A DNA stretch of 17,619 nt, taken from assembly GCA_021783435.1 (NCBI GenBank), contig JAJXUC010000079.1, forward strand, positions 1 through 17,619, read 5' to 3'. Positions 1-7,057 of this stretch are shown here, piece after piece. The notes below the pieces were generated by a model. It was given only the letters and a program-made list of their open reading frames with translations. It searched no databases and was not told where the DNA came from. This DNA is from Pseudomonadota bacterium (GTDB lineage: Bacteria; Pseudomonadota; Gammaproteobacteria; Burkholderiales; Burkholderiaceae). Each line of letters opens with the position of its first letter. Within the stretch, counting starts at the first letter, position 1. Both the position numbers and the translations under genes were made by a program.

Positions 1-1239
1 TGGCTGGTGGTGATCGCCGTCCTGATCGGCGTGGCGACCTTCGTCGCCTGGTACTTCGTCCTGGGGCAGCCGCTGCTGCTGGCGCTGGCACTGACCATCA
101 CCGTGTTCGTCATCGCCTGCCCGGACGCCCTGGGCCTTGCCACCCCGATGGCCGTGATGGTGGGGACGGGGCTCGGCGCCATGAACGGCATCTTGTTCAA
201 GAACGCCTCCGCGCTGGAGGACGCGACCCGGTTGAACGTGGTGGTTTTCGACAAGACCGGCACGCTGACCCAGGGGCGGCCGGAAGTTGTCGAGTTGGCG
301 TTGGCTGCCGGTATCGCGGAGGACGATCTGCTGAAGACCGCCGCGGCGGTGGAGAAGTTCTCCGAGCATCCGCTGGCGCTTGCGATCCTCGGGCGCGCCA
401 AGGGTCTTGCGCTCGAACCCGCCAGCGCGTTCACCAATATCGACGGCATGGGCGCCCGCGCCGAGCTGGGCGGCGACGTGGTGCTGCTGGGCAACGACAA
501 GCTGATGGCGCTCGACAAGGTCGACATGAACGGTCTCGAGGCTGATTCGCAGCGGCTGCAGGGACAGGGGAGGACGGTGGTGCACGTCGCACGCGCGGGG
601 AGGCTGATCGGTCTCGTCGCCATTGCCGACGCCGTGCGCGCGACCTCCGCCCCCACCGTGGCGGCGCTCCACGCCAGGGGCGTGCAGGTGGCCATGCTGA
701 CCGGCGACAACCGGCCGACTGCGGAGCGCATCGCCCGCGAGATCGGCATCGACATCGTGCTGGCGGACGTGCTGCCCGGCGACAAGGCGGCCAAGATCAG
801 AGAACTGCAGGGGCAGGGCAAGCGGGTCGGCATGGTCGGCGACGGCATCAACGATGCACCGGCGCTGACGCAGGCCGATGTCGGCTTCGCCATCGGCGCC
901 GGAGCCGATGTGGCGATCGAAAGCGCCGACGTGGTGCTGATGAAAAGCGATCCGTTCGACGTCGTCGGCGCGATCGAGCTGTCGCGCGCCACGCTGCGCA
1001 AGATGCATCAAAACCTGTGGTGGGCGGTGGCCTACAACGTCATTGCGTTTCCAGTGGCCGCAGGGGTGTTCTACCCCTTCACCATCAGTCCGGAAGTGGC
1101 GGCGCTCGCCATGTCCGGCAGCTCGGCGCTGGTGGCCGTCAATGCCCTGATGCTCAAGCGCACCCGGCTGACCGGCATTCGCATCGGCGCGACGACGGGC
1201 ACCGTCGTCGCGCCGCAGATGGCCACGGCGCAGGTTTGA
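1..1239 (+). CDS. P1B-type heavy-metal (probably Cu) ATPase, C-terminal part, 5' end outside window
   Basis: The reading frame is open from base 1, so the N-terminal metal-binding domains and first membrane helices lie outside the window. Numbering from Val at base 7, I see the M6 motif CPDALGLATP (Cys38-Pro-Asp40), the phosphorylation motif DKTGTLT (Asp82), the SEHPLA motif of P1B enzymes, MLTGDN and GDGIND (near 279). M7 carries N(x6)YN(x4)P at 336-349 and M8 carries MSGSS...N at 369-379; both are signatures of Cu(I) ATPases (P1B-1). Such enzymes export Cu(I) from the cytoplasm using ATP. The odd residue is Asp40, where Cu ATPases normally have a second Cys (CPC), so metal specificity is uncertain. 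The protein ends with a short tail after M8. The DUF302 gene follows after 95 bp on the same strand. Family assignment is secure; the copper assignment rests on M7/M8 and the neighbouring cop genes. Confidence 0.93.
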   Translation, partial: WLVVIAVLIGVATFVAWYFVLGQPLLLALALTITVFVIACPDALGLATPMAVMVGTGLGAMNGILFKNASALEDATRLNVVVFDKTGTLTQGRPEVVELALAAGIAEDDLLKTAAAVEKFSEHPLALAILGRAKGLALEPASAFTNIDGMGARAELGGDVVLLGNDKLMALDKVDMNGLEADSQRLQGQGRTVVHVARAGRLIGLVAIADAVRATSAPTVAALHARGVQVAMLTGDNRPTAERIAREIGIDIVLADVLPGDKAAKIRELQGQGKRVGMVGDGINDAPALTQADVGFAIGAGADVAIESADVVLMKSDPFDVVGAIELSRATLRKMHQNLWWAVAYNVIAFPVAAGVFYPFTISPEVAALAMSGSSALVAVNALMLKRTRLTGIRIGATTGTVVAPQMATAQV

Positions 1240-1334
1240 GATGCAGCCGGGAGAGTCACGCACCAAACGATGCCTTCAAGGACCGTTCATCACCCACTTC
1301 AACCCGTTCTTTCCTCAACCCCGGAGATCGACCC

Positions 1335-1730
1335 ATGAGTGATTATGTCTTTACCGTGACCAGCCCGAAAGGCTTCGAGGCCACCGTGCAAGCGGCGACC
1401 GAAGCGTTGAAACAGGAGGGCTTCGGCGTCCTGACCACCATCGACGTGGCCGCCACGCTCAAGGCCAAACTCGGCATCGAGGAGCGTCCCTACCTCATCC
1501 TCGGGGCCTGCAATCCGCACTACGCTCACCAGGCCCTGAAGGCCGAGCCGGATATCGGCGCGCTACTGCCCTGCAATGTCGTCGTGCGGGAAGAAGCGGA
1601 CGGCAGGATCAGCGTGGTGTTCATGGATCCGGCCGCCGTGCTCGGCATGGTCAAGCGCGCCGAGGTGGACAAACTCGGCGGCGAAGTGCGCGACAAGCTC
1701 AAGCGTGTCGCCGAGGCCCTGCGCGCCTGA
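1335..1730 (+). CDS. DUF302 family protein
   Basis: A 131-residue soluble protein without a signal peptide. The sequence (SPKGFEATVQAATEALKQEG near 10-29, LGIEERPYLILGACNP near 47-61, PCNVVVRE near 79-86) is typical of DUF302, a small alpha/beta domain of unknown biochemical role. Cys59, His62 and Cys80 could bind metal or heme, but that is my inference. The ATG at 1335 is preceded by GGAG at a suitable distance; the frame extends upstream to 1017, but that part overlaps the ATPase and is a shadow. DUF302 genes are often found next to heavy-metal ATPases and other metal-stress genes, which fits here. Family assignment is fairly sure, function unknown. Confidence 0.85.
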   Translation: MSDYVFTVTSPKGFEATVQAATEALKQEGFGVLTTIDVAATLKAKLGIEERPYLILGACNPHYAHQALKAEPDIGALLPCNVVVREEADGRISVVFMDPAAVLGMVKRAEVDKLGGEVRDKLKRVAEALRA

Positions 1731-1820
1731 GGGCTGCGTCGGTGCCGTCATCATCCAGGCACTGATTCGGTCCGGCCGGTCGGTGCCTGGTGTTTGTGAA
1801 CATCCAATGGGAGCATGGCC

Positions 1821-2072
1821 ATGGGCTATGGATATGGAATGATGGGCGGATGGGGCGGCTTCGGTTTGGGCTGGCTCTTCATGCTGGTGTGGTGGGCTTT
1901 GATTCTCGCCGTGCTTGTCGGTTTGATCCGATGGCTGTTCACCGGCCATTCGGGCGATGCCGGGGCGCGATCCGACAGCAAAAGGCACCTGGATATCCTG
2001 AAGGAGCGCTATGCCCGCGGAGATATCGACCGCGACACCTACGACCGCATGCGGCGCGAGCTGGACAGCTGA
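1821..2072 (+). CDS. Small membrane protein with C-terminal SHOCT domain
   Basis: An 83-residue protein: a Gly/Tyr/Met-rich start (GYGYGMMGGWGG), one hydrophobic helix at about 16-40, and a C-terminal SHOCT motif (LDILKERYARGDIDRDTYDRM, near 56-78). SHOCT is a short helical domain usually at the ends of membrane proteins and thought to mediate oligomerisation. Two in-frame ATGs exist at 1815 and 1821. GGGAG at 1809-1813 is only one base from the first but seven from the second, so I chose 1821. The stop is 10 bp before the next gene, suggesting one transcript. Proteins of this type are frequent in copper and silver resistance islands; the role is not known. Confidence 0.8.
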   Translation: MGYGYGMMGGWGGFGLGWLFMLVWWALILAVLVGLIRWLFTGHSGDAGARSDSKRHLDILKERYARGDIDRDTYDRMRRELDS

Positions 2073-2082
2073 GGCCCGGCTC

Positions 2083-2673
2083 ATGAAACCGCTACCGAAG
2101 TGGTTGCTTGCGCTGGCGATCGTGCTGTTCGCCTTTTATTTGCTCTTGATTCCCGAATTCGGCGCCGCCCCCTTCTGGGGCCCGCGATGGGAAACCGGCG
2201 CGCCGCCCCCCTGGCGTGGGAGTTCCGGTTGGTGGGGGCCACGGTTTGGCGAGGGCTTGATGAACGGTCCGGTCAGGGACCGGGGCGCCTTCGGCGTGCA
2301 GGGCGGTCACGCCTATGTCGACGATGGTGCTTATGGCTACGGCATGATGGGCGGGGGCATCTGGCCGGCGGTCGGGGGAGCTTGGCAGGAATCGTTCACG
2401 CCGCAGCAGCGCGTACGGATTGGACAGATCCAAGCCGAGGCCTTGCGTCAGGAAGGCGCCTTGCAGACGCAACTCTACTCCGCCCGCGCCAATCTGCTGG
2501 CGGTCAACTCCATGGTCAAGCCCGATCCCGCAGCGCAGGCCAAGGCCGGCGCTGCGGTTGTCGACATCCTGCGGCAAATCGTCCACATCCGCCTTCAGGC
2601 AGAGCAGCAAATCCAGGTTGCATTGATCGTTCCGTCACAGCCAGCGGCGGCAGCGTCCACGCCCGGCTCCTGA
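2083..2673 (+). CDS. Spy/CpxP-like periplasmic metal-stress protein
   Basis: A 196-residue exported protein. Residues 4-24 form a signal peptide or N-terminal anchor; 28-100 are rich in Gly, Trp and Pro and include YGYGMMGG at about 84-91; from about 105 the motif FTPQQRVRIGQIQAEA opens a helical region reaching about 182. That motif (usually LTxxQ) and the long helices are the hallmark of the Spy/CpxP/CnrX group, periplasmic chaperones or metal sensors induced by envelope and copper stress. The ATG at 2083 follows the SHOCT gene by 10 bp with a weak GAGG before it; the frame upstream to 2011 overlaps SHOCT and is not used. The C-terminal 12 residues are low complexity. Assignment to the superfamily is likely; whether it senses metal or refolds proteins cannot be told. 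Confidence 0.75.
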   Translation: MKPLPKWLLALAIVLFAFYLLLIPEFGAAPFWGPRWETGAPPPWRGSSGWWGPRFGEGLMNGPVRDRGAFGVQGGHAYVDDGAYGYGMMGGGIWPAVGGAWQESFTPQQRVRIGQIQAEALRQEGALQTQLYSARANLLAVNSMVKPDPAAQAKAGAAVVDILRQIVHIRLQAEQQIQVALIVPSQPAAAASTPGS

Positions 2674-2824
2674 GCTGTCTGACTGGCGCGCTCCCGAGTT
2701 CCGGGTGGCCGCTGCTGCGAGGCACATCAGCATGGCGCATCGCAGCCCTGGGGCCTGCTGGGTCATGCCGTGTTGCGCGCACGCCGTGGGCGGCATCCAT
2801 CGAACACATCGGGATGAACGCTCA
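2674..2824. other. Intergenic region between convergent genes
   Basis: This 151-bp gap lies between the ends of the plus-strand Spy-like gene and the minus-strand DsbD-alpha gene. No credible ORF is visible. A weak imperfect hairpin can be drawn around 2765-2797 (ATGCCG paired with CGGCAT, with an inner CGTG/CACG), but it lacks a T-run, so I do not call a terminator. Confidence 0.5.
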
Positions 2825-3313
2825 TCATGACGACGCAATGAGCGTGGCGGGCGGAAGACACAGCCCCTTGTCGGCACAGGCTTGGACCCGCACCAGTATG
2901 CGGACATCGCGCAGGCTGGACAGACCGGGTAGTGCGATGCGTGTGCCGTTCTCGTAGACCCGGATGATCTTGCCATCGACCTGCAGGCCCATGTTTTGAC
3001 CGGGTGGGTAGCTCGGCTGGAAATCAAGCACATGGCCGCCTCGCTGCGCGACGATCGTGACCGGGATCAAGTATGGAGCCGATGGCGGATTGGCGTACAC
3101 ATGCCAACCCGGCTGGATGTGCAGCGTCACCACGGCTTCATGTCCATCGATCGCGGCGCCGGCACGAACCTTGGTGGACGAGTCGGCGAGGTTGGCGGAG
3201 GTGCTGGCGCTGAAGCCGGGACGGTCGGTGGCCCGGATCAGCAACAAAGCAGCAAGCACAAGGCCAAGAATGATGGACAAGGCGATGGCGATGCGTAGGG
3301 TTCTGGGATTCAT
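2825..3313 (-). CDS. Stand-alone DsbD N-terminal (alpha) domain protein
   Basis: A 162-residue protein with an N-terminal hydrophobic segment (about 8-26) serving as signal or anchor, then a periplasmic domain. Near its end is CADKGLCLPP with Cys146 and Cys152. DsbD-alpha of E. coli has the same layout (CADAGFCYPP), where the Cys pair passes electrons to periplasmic partners such as DsbC. GWHVYANPP near 69-77 also fits the DsbD N-terminal domain. The start could be the GTG at 3316 or the ATG at 3313; I chose ATG. It begins 10 bp after the stop of the beta-gamma gene upstream, so the two are surely cotranscribed and likely form one thiol-reducing system. The order is the reverse of the fused DsbD (alpha-beta-gamma). 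Confidence 0.85.
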   Translation of the reverse strand: MNPRTLRIAIALSIILGLVLAALLLIRATDRPGFSASTSANLADSSTKVRAGAAIDGHEAVVTLHIQPGWHVYANPPSAPYLIPVTIVAQRGGHVLDFQPSYPPGQNMGLQVDGKIIRVYENGTRIALPGLSSLRDVRILVRVQACADKGLCLPPATLIASS

Positions 3314-3323
3314 CACGAGTTCT

Positions 3324-4496
3324 TCAGTGGTGGAGGGCCTTCAAATCGCCGAGGAGTGCGTCGGCCGGGAACAATCCTGAACGATGATCGACCTCCCGCC
3401 CATGCCGATCCAGGATCGCCACGAATGGCAGGCCATCCCCGCCGTACGCGGCAAGCAGCCGCTGCAGGGCTGGGTTGGGGTGTGTCAGATCGACTTGCAA
3501 CGGGACGACACGACCCGTGCGCAGGGCGTGCACAACGCGTGAGTCGCGGTAGACGGTTTGCTCCAGAAACCTGCAATTCAGGCACCACTGCGCGGTGAAC
3601 TCGATCAGCGCAGGTCGATGCAGACTGGCAATCTCGGTGATCTGATTGGCCTTCAGCGGCTGCCAGGGGATGCTCTGCGATAAGACTGGCCAGATTCCTG
3701 CTCCCAGGTAGACCAGCGCCAGTGAAGGAAGGCTCGAGAGCGGCGCAGCCCAGCGGGAGGCGCGATCCGCGGCGCGAATGCTCGTTGCGAAAACCCACAG
3801 CATGATCCCGACGACCAGGCCCAACCATAGTGCTTTGTCGAGCATGGCCGGAACCAGGCTTTGTGCGAAAAAAATTGCGGCACCGGCAAGCAGCCAGCCG
3901 AAGCTTTGACGCACGACATCGGTCCAAGCTCCACCTCGCGGCAGTCGATCCAGCAGCCCGGGCTTCAGCAGCAGAACGACATAGGGCAGAGCCAGACCGA
4001 GGCCGATGGCCATGAAAATGATCACAATCTCTGTCGCTGGCCGGGTGAGGGCAAACACGAGGATTCCACCCAGCAAGGGGCCGGTGCAGGGCGAGGACAG
4101 AAGCGCACTGACCAGGCCGGAGATCAGCGGCTCGGCCAAACGACGGCCTTCCATTCCGGCGATGGTCGGAGGAATGGGCAATCCGCGTCCCGAGAAATTC
4201 ATCACCGCCATCGCCAGCAGGGCGATGACCAGGCCGATCAACACGGCCTGGGATTGGAACAGCACGCCCCATTGGAGATGCAGCAGCGCCGTGGCCAGCC
4301 CCAGGGGCGTGAAAAACAACAGCGAGCCGGTCGCGAACAGGCTCGCAGACAGGGCTCGGGTTGCCGGTTTTTCTCCCGCAGCGCGCAGAATGGTGCGAAC
4401 CTTGATGGGAATGACCGGCAGCACGCATGGGGTCAGGTTCAGCAGCACGCCGGCGCCGAGCGCGAGCATGATTTCGAGGAGAAGTGAGAGGTCCAT
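3324..4496 (-). CDS. DsbD/ScsB-like thiol:disulfide transporter (transmembrane beta plus thioredoxin gamma domains)
   Basis: A 390-residue inner-membrane protein. Residues 1-275 hold about eight hydrophobic helices with the two CcdA/DsbD-type membrane cysteines: LTPCVLPVIP (Cys24) and SSPCTGPLLGG (Cys137). Residues about 285-388 form a thioredoxin-like domain with AQWCLNC (Cys305, Cys308). The membrane Cys pair moves electrons from cytoplasmic thioredoxin to the periplasmic gamma domain. The alpha domain of normal DsbD is missing here and is encoded by the next gene. An in-frame TGA at 4512-4514 fixes the ATG at 4496 as the only good start, although no clear Shine-Dalgarno is visible (the leader is a C-rich run). 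In a copper island the likely job is keeping periplasmic thiols or Cu proteins reduced. Confidence 0.9.
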   Translation of the reverse strand: MDLSLLLEIMLALGAGVLLNLTPCVLPVIPIKVRTILRAAGEKPATRALSASLFATGSLLFFTPLGLATALLHLQWGVLFQSQAVLIGLVIALLAMAVMNFSGRGLPIPPTIAGMEGRRLAEPLISGLVSALLSSPCTGPLLGGILVFALTRPATEIVIIFMAIGLGLALPYVVLLLKPGLLDRLPRGGAWTDVVRQSFGWLLAGAAIFFAQSLVPAMLDKALWLGLVVGIMLWVFATSIRAADRASRWAAPLSSLPSLALVYLGAGIWPVLSQSIPWQPLKANQITEIASLHRPALIEFTAQWCLNCRFLEQTVYRDSRVVHALRTGRVVPLQVDLTHPNPALQRLLAAYGGDGLPFVAILDRHGREVDHRSGLFPADALLGDLKALHH

Positions 4497-4645
4497 GGGG
4501 GGTCGCCCGTTTCAAGCGCTTGCGGCAAGCTCGTGCGGGGCCAGCCCACCGAGTGCAGGGAGGTCTGGCTCGCCGGGCTTGACGACAGTCCTTGGGTTGC
4601 TGACCTGAACCGTGGTCGGTTTCAGGCGCACGTCGTGACGTCGAG

Positions 4646-4683
4646 GGCCAGCGCGCGTGTCGATCGCGACTCGCGCGCTGGCC
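4646..4683. repeat. 38-nt inverted repeat (strong hairpin)
   Basis: GGCCAGCGCGCG (4646-4657) pairs perfectly with CGCGCGCTGGCC (4672-4683). Inside, after a T:T mismatch, GTCG pairs with CGAC around an ATCG loop. Sixteen base pairs with one mismatch make a very stable stem. It lies 26 bp after the stop of the CopL-like gene and 150 bp before the DsbD gene. No T-run follows on either strand, so it is not a standard intrinsic terminator; it could attenuate transcription, protect mRNA ends, or be a REP-like element. Confidence 0.7.
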
Positions 4684-4708
4684 GGACGCATGCCAGCCCG
4701 AGAGGAGA

Positions 4709-5137
4709 TCAGACCCGGGGTGGGTGATACGGCGCGTCCGGCAGCGCACTTGCGACGAGGCGCGTGCGGAAACTCGGCCGATGTGCTGCGACTCGCGCAA
4801 GCTGCCAAGCGATGGGAGCGGTCGACGGCGCGAGAACCACGCCGCACAGCGCATGGCAAAGGCCGCGGCCATTGGATCGGCTGGCATCACGGGCGCCTCG
4901 GGCCGGGTCAAGCGCCAGACCAAAGCGATTGGAGCGGCGTGGCGTCGATTCCCGCATGCCCGCGGCCGCCGCAAAGGTGTCGGCATGCCATGCCTGCAGC
5001 ATGGATGGGCCGGATCTGGCACCGTGGCAGGCAGCGGGGGCGCCTGGTGTCATGCCGTCGTGGCGCACGGCGCTCCAGGCGTGCAGCGGCAACAAGGCCA
5101 GGAGCACGGCAGCCCAGACGACACGCAGGACTTTCAT
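4709..5137 (-). CDS. CopL/DUF2946-like small exported Cys/His protein
   Basis: A 142-residue protein from the ATG at 5137. It opens with a clear signal peptide (KVLRVVWAAVLLALLPLHAWSA, with cleavage near 23), then Cys37 in AACHGA, a low-complexity middle, and CHALCGVVLAP with Cys94 and Cys98, ending in ALPDAPYHPPRV. This pattern of a signal peptide, scattered Cys/His, CxxxC-LAP and a final Pro-Pro-Arg resembles the DUF2946/CopL group, which in Xanthomonas accompanies copAB and is needed for copper-induced expression. The frame extends upstream to 5359, but that part overlaps the cupredoxin and is not real. Only a weak GAG is seen before the ATG. It lies between the cupredoxin and dsbD genes rather than upstream of copA as in Xanthomonas. 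Assignment is by pattern and moderate. Confidence 0.6.
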   Translation of the reverse strand: MKVLRVVWAAVLLALLPLHAWSAVRHDGMTPGAPAACHGARSGPSMLQAWHADTFAAAAGMRESTPRRSNRFGLALDPARGARDASRSNGRGLCHALCGVVLAPSTAPIAWQLARVAAHRPSFRTRLVASALPDAPYHPPRV

Positions 5138-5265
5138 GGGCTCAGACGACGTGGTTGCCAATGCGGACGCAAACCAGCTTGGGAGACGGGCATGCAGGAC
5201 ATGAGCATGGAAACACCGCAAAAGTTCCCGAAACAGGGTGCGCCCGCGTTGCCGTCGAGGCAGGT

Positions 5266-5877
5266 TTACTCCACGATGATTTGCCCAACCATGCCCGCTT
5301 CCATGTGACCAGGCATGAGACAAGCAAAATTGACCGTGCCTGCCTTGTCGAATGTCCACACGATGCCCCCTTCTTGCCCAGGCGCCAGGGCGATCATGTT
5401 GGGCTCGGCATGATGCATGTTCATGTCAGGCATCGTCCGCATCATCTTCTGGTGCTCCTTGAGCTCAGCCATGCTGCCGATCACCATTTCATGCGGCATG
5501 TTGCCGGTGTTTTTGAGAAAAAAACGGACGGTTTGCCCCGCCTTGACGTGCATCGTGCCCGGTGTGAAACGCATCGAGTCGTCCATGGTGATGTCGATGG
5601 TGCTGCTGACCTGGGCCGGATCGCCGGGTTGTCCTACCGCGGCATCATGCTGGCGGCCGTGCATGCCGTCCATGCCCTGCTTTCCCATCATCGGCATGTC
5701 CATCATGCCCTGGCCCTGCTTCGCAGCCTGGCCCGGAACCGGACTCTGCTGTGGCGCGGCGCCCTGTCCTTGTGCCTGAACCGGCGCCTGCCCGTCATGG
5801 TTGTGATCATGGTTGGCGGCGGCACTGGCCAAGAGTGGCATCGCGCCGAGCAGGATGGTCGAGATCATTTTTTTCAT
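5266..5877 (-). CDS. Periplasmic type-1 cupredoxin with Met/His-rich N-terminal region
   Basis: A 203-residue protein. A signal peptide (1-21) is followed by a low-complexity segment rich in His, Gln and Met (NHDHNHD at 22-28; GMMDMPMMGKQGMDGMHG near 57-74), then a cupredoxin domain at about 92-203. The type-1 copper ligands are recognisable: His129 in NMPHEMVIG, and Cys186, His191 and Met196 in FACLMPGHMEAGM. It probably binds or carries copper in the periplasm and may serve as electron acceptor or Cu donor for CopA. Start: ATG at 5877, with AAGGA about 10 bases upstream; the frame extending to 6177 runs into copB and is rejected. It follows copB after 88 bp. Similar proteins are annotated as copper-resistance cupredoxins or plastocyanin/azurin-family proteins. 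Confidence 0.9.
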   Translation of the reverse strand: MKKMISTILLGAMPLLASAAANHDHNHDGQAPVQAQGQGAAPQQSPVPGQAAKQGQGMMDMPMMGKQGMDGMHGRQHDAAVGQPGDPAQVSSTIDITMDDSMRFTPGTMHVKAGQTVRFFLKNTGNMPHEMVIGSMAELKEHQKMMRTMPDMNMHHAEPNMIALAPGQEGGIVWTFDKAGTVNFACLMPGHMEAGMVGQIIVE

Positions 5878-5965
5878 ATGCAGGTCGTCCTTGGAGGTGG
5901 TTGCTGAGGTGGGTTGTTCCGCTGGGTGAATCGGGTCTGAAGGGATTGACGTCCCGCGCGACGCA

Positions 5966-7009
5966 TCAGAACCAGAAGCGCAGGCCGGCCAACAGGCGCG
6001 TTTGCTTGGCCTTTTCGCCTGCCGCGCGGGCATAGTCGGCCGTTTGACCGAATTTGCCTGCCCACTCGATGCCGACATACGGCGCGAACTGGCGGGTGAT
6101 TTCATAGCGCAGGCGCAGGCCGGCGGTCGCGTCGGACAGGCCGCTGCCCACCATGCGCGCCGGGTCGTTCTTGCCATACAGGTTGGTTTCGACGCGCGGC
6201 TGCAGGATCAGCCTTTGCGTGAACAAGATGTCGTAGCTCGTGGCCAGCCGGATGGCACTTCGCCCCTGATCGCCAAGATAGCCCGTGGCTTCGACGTCGA
6301 ACCAATAAGGGGCCAGGCCCTGCACGCCGAAAGCCAGCCAGGAACGCTCCGGACCGATTCCATGATCCAGGCGCAAGCCCAACTGTGTATCCCAGAATGC
6401 GGCAACGGCATGCCCCCACAGCACCTCCGTGCGTGCGTCCTGCAGCCGACCCCGGGCGATGTCGCCTTCCGCCTTGAGTACGGCACGGTTGTCGTCACGC
6501 CCGAACCAGGCCTGCACGTCATAGGCCGTCGAGTCGCCGTTGCGGGTGTAGGCCCGCTCCAGGCGGTCGACGAGCAGCGAGCCGAAGTTCTCCTGGTCAG
6601 CCATTCGCGGCGGTTGCAGGCCGGCCAGCGCATAAGGCCCCGTGGTCAGCGTGTAGCCATCCGAATAGGCATTGGGATCGCGCTGGCTCAGGGAGCCTGA
6701 AGCTGGCGCATGGCTCGACGGCATGGCACCCGGCGCGGCTTGATCGCCTGTTGCGCCCATCGAACCGGTCATGCCTCGCATGGTGCCGCCGGCTGCAGGC
6801 TGGGGCGGCTTCGCTTGCGTTTCGTCCGTCATGCCCGGCATCGCCATGCCCGCCATGGGGGCGTCGGAGGAGGCGGTCGCTTGGGTCGGAGCCTTCGCGC
6901 CGGTGTGCTGCCGGTGATCCCCGGCGGCGCTCTGCGACCATGCGGGAGAGGTCCACAGGGCTGCAATTGCAATTGCAACCGATAACAGCTGGGTGTGTAT
7001 CGTGTTCAT
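5966..7009 (-). CDS. copB: Copper resistance outer-membrane protein CopB
   Basis: A 347-residue protein: signal peptide (about 1-25, ending PAWS), a Met/Pro/His-rich linker (MAGMAMPGM near 52-60 and further Met clusters to about 95), then a CopB (PcoB) domain from about 115 to the end. The domain has alternating amphipathic strands and ends in FWF, as outer-membrane beta-barrels do. Motifs such as YDVQAWFGRD, RLDHGIGPERSW and ILQPRVETNLYGKND are typical of the family. CopB is thought to bind or move copper at the outer membrane in partnership with CopA. The ATG at 7009 has AAGGA about 6 bases upstream. It starts 48 bp after the copA stop, in the same operon. Confidence 0.96.
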   Translation of the reverse strand: MNTIHTQLLSVAIAIAALWTSPAWSQSAAGDHRQHTGAKAPTQATASSDAPMAGMAMPGMTDETQAKPPQPAAGGTMRGMTGSMGATGDQAAPGAMPSSHAPASGSLSQRDPNAYSDGYTLTTGPYALAGLQPPRMADQENFGSLLVDRLERAYTRNGDSTAYDVQAWFGRDDNRAVLKAEGDIARGRLQDARTEVLWGHAVAAFWDTQLGLRLDHGIGPERSWLAFGVQGLAPYWFDVEATGYLGDQGRSAIRLATSYDILFTQRLILQPRVETNLYGKNDPARMVGSGLSDATAGLRLRYEITRQFAPYVGIEWAGKFGQTADYARAAGEKAKQTRLLAGLRFWF

Positions 7010-7057
7010 CCGGATTCCTTGTTGATGGTTCCTGTTGCTGGGCTCGTACCCGCGCAG

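Noticed and set aside
4646..4683. Hairpin as intrinsic terminator
   Set aside because: No T-run on either side, so recorded only as an inverted repeat.
4512..4859. Minus-strand ORF directly upstream of and in frame with dsbD
   Set aside because: Overlaps the CopL-like gene in another frame, spans the 38-nt hairpin, and shows no domain; its TGA merely limits the dsbD start.
3313..5022. 569-residue minus-strand ORF
   Set aside because: Lies in another frame over dsbD and the CopL-like gene; Arg/Pro/Ser-rich without any family motif, a GC-driven shadow.
6960..6980. Repeated TGCAAT/ATTGCA unit
   Set aside because: It encodes alternating Ala-Ile in the CopB signal peptide, explained by coding.
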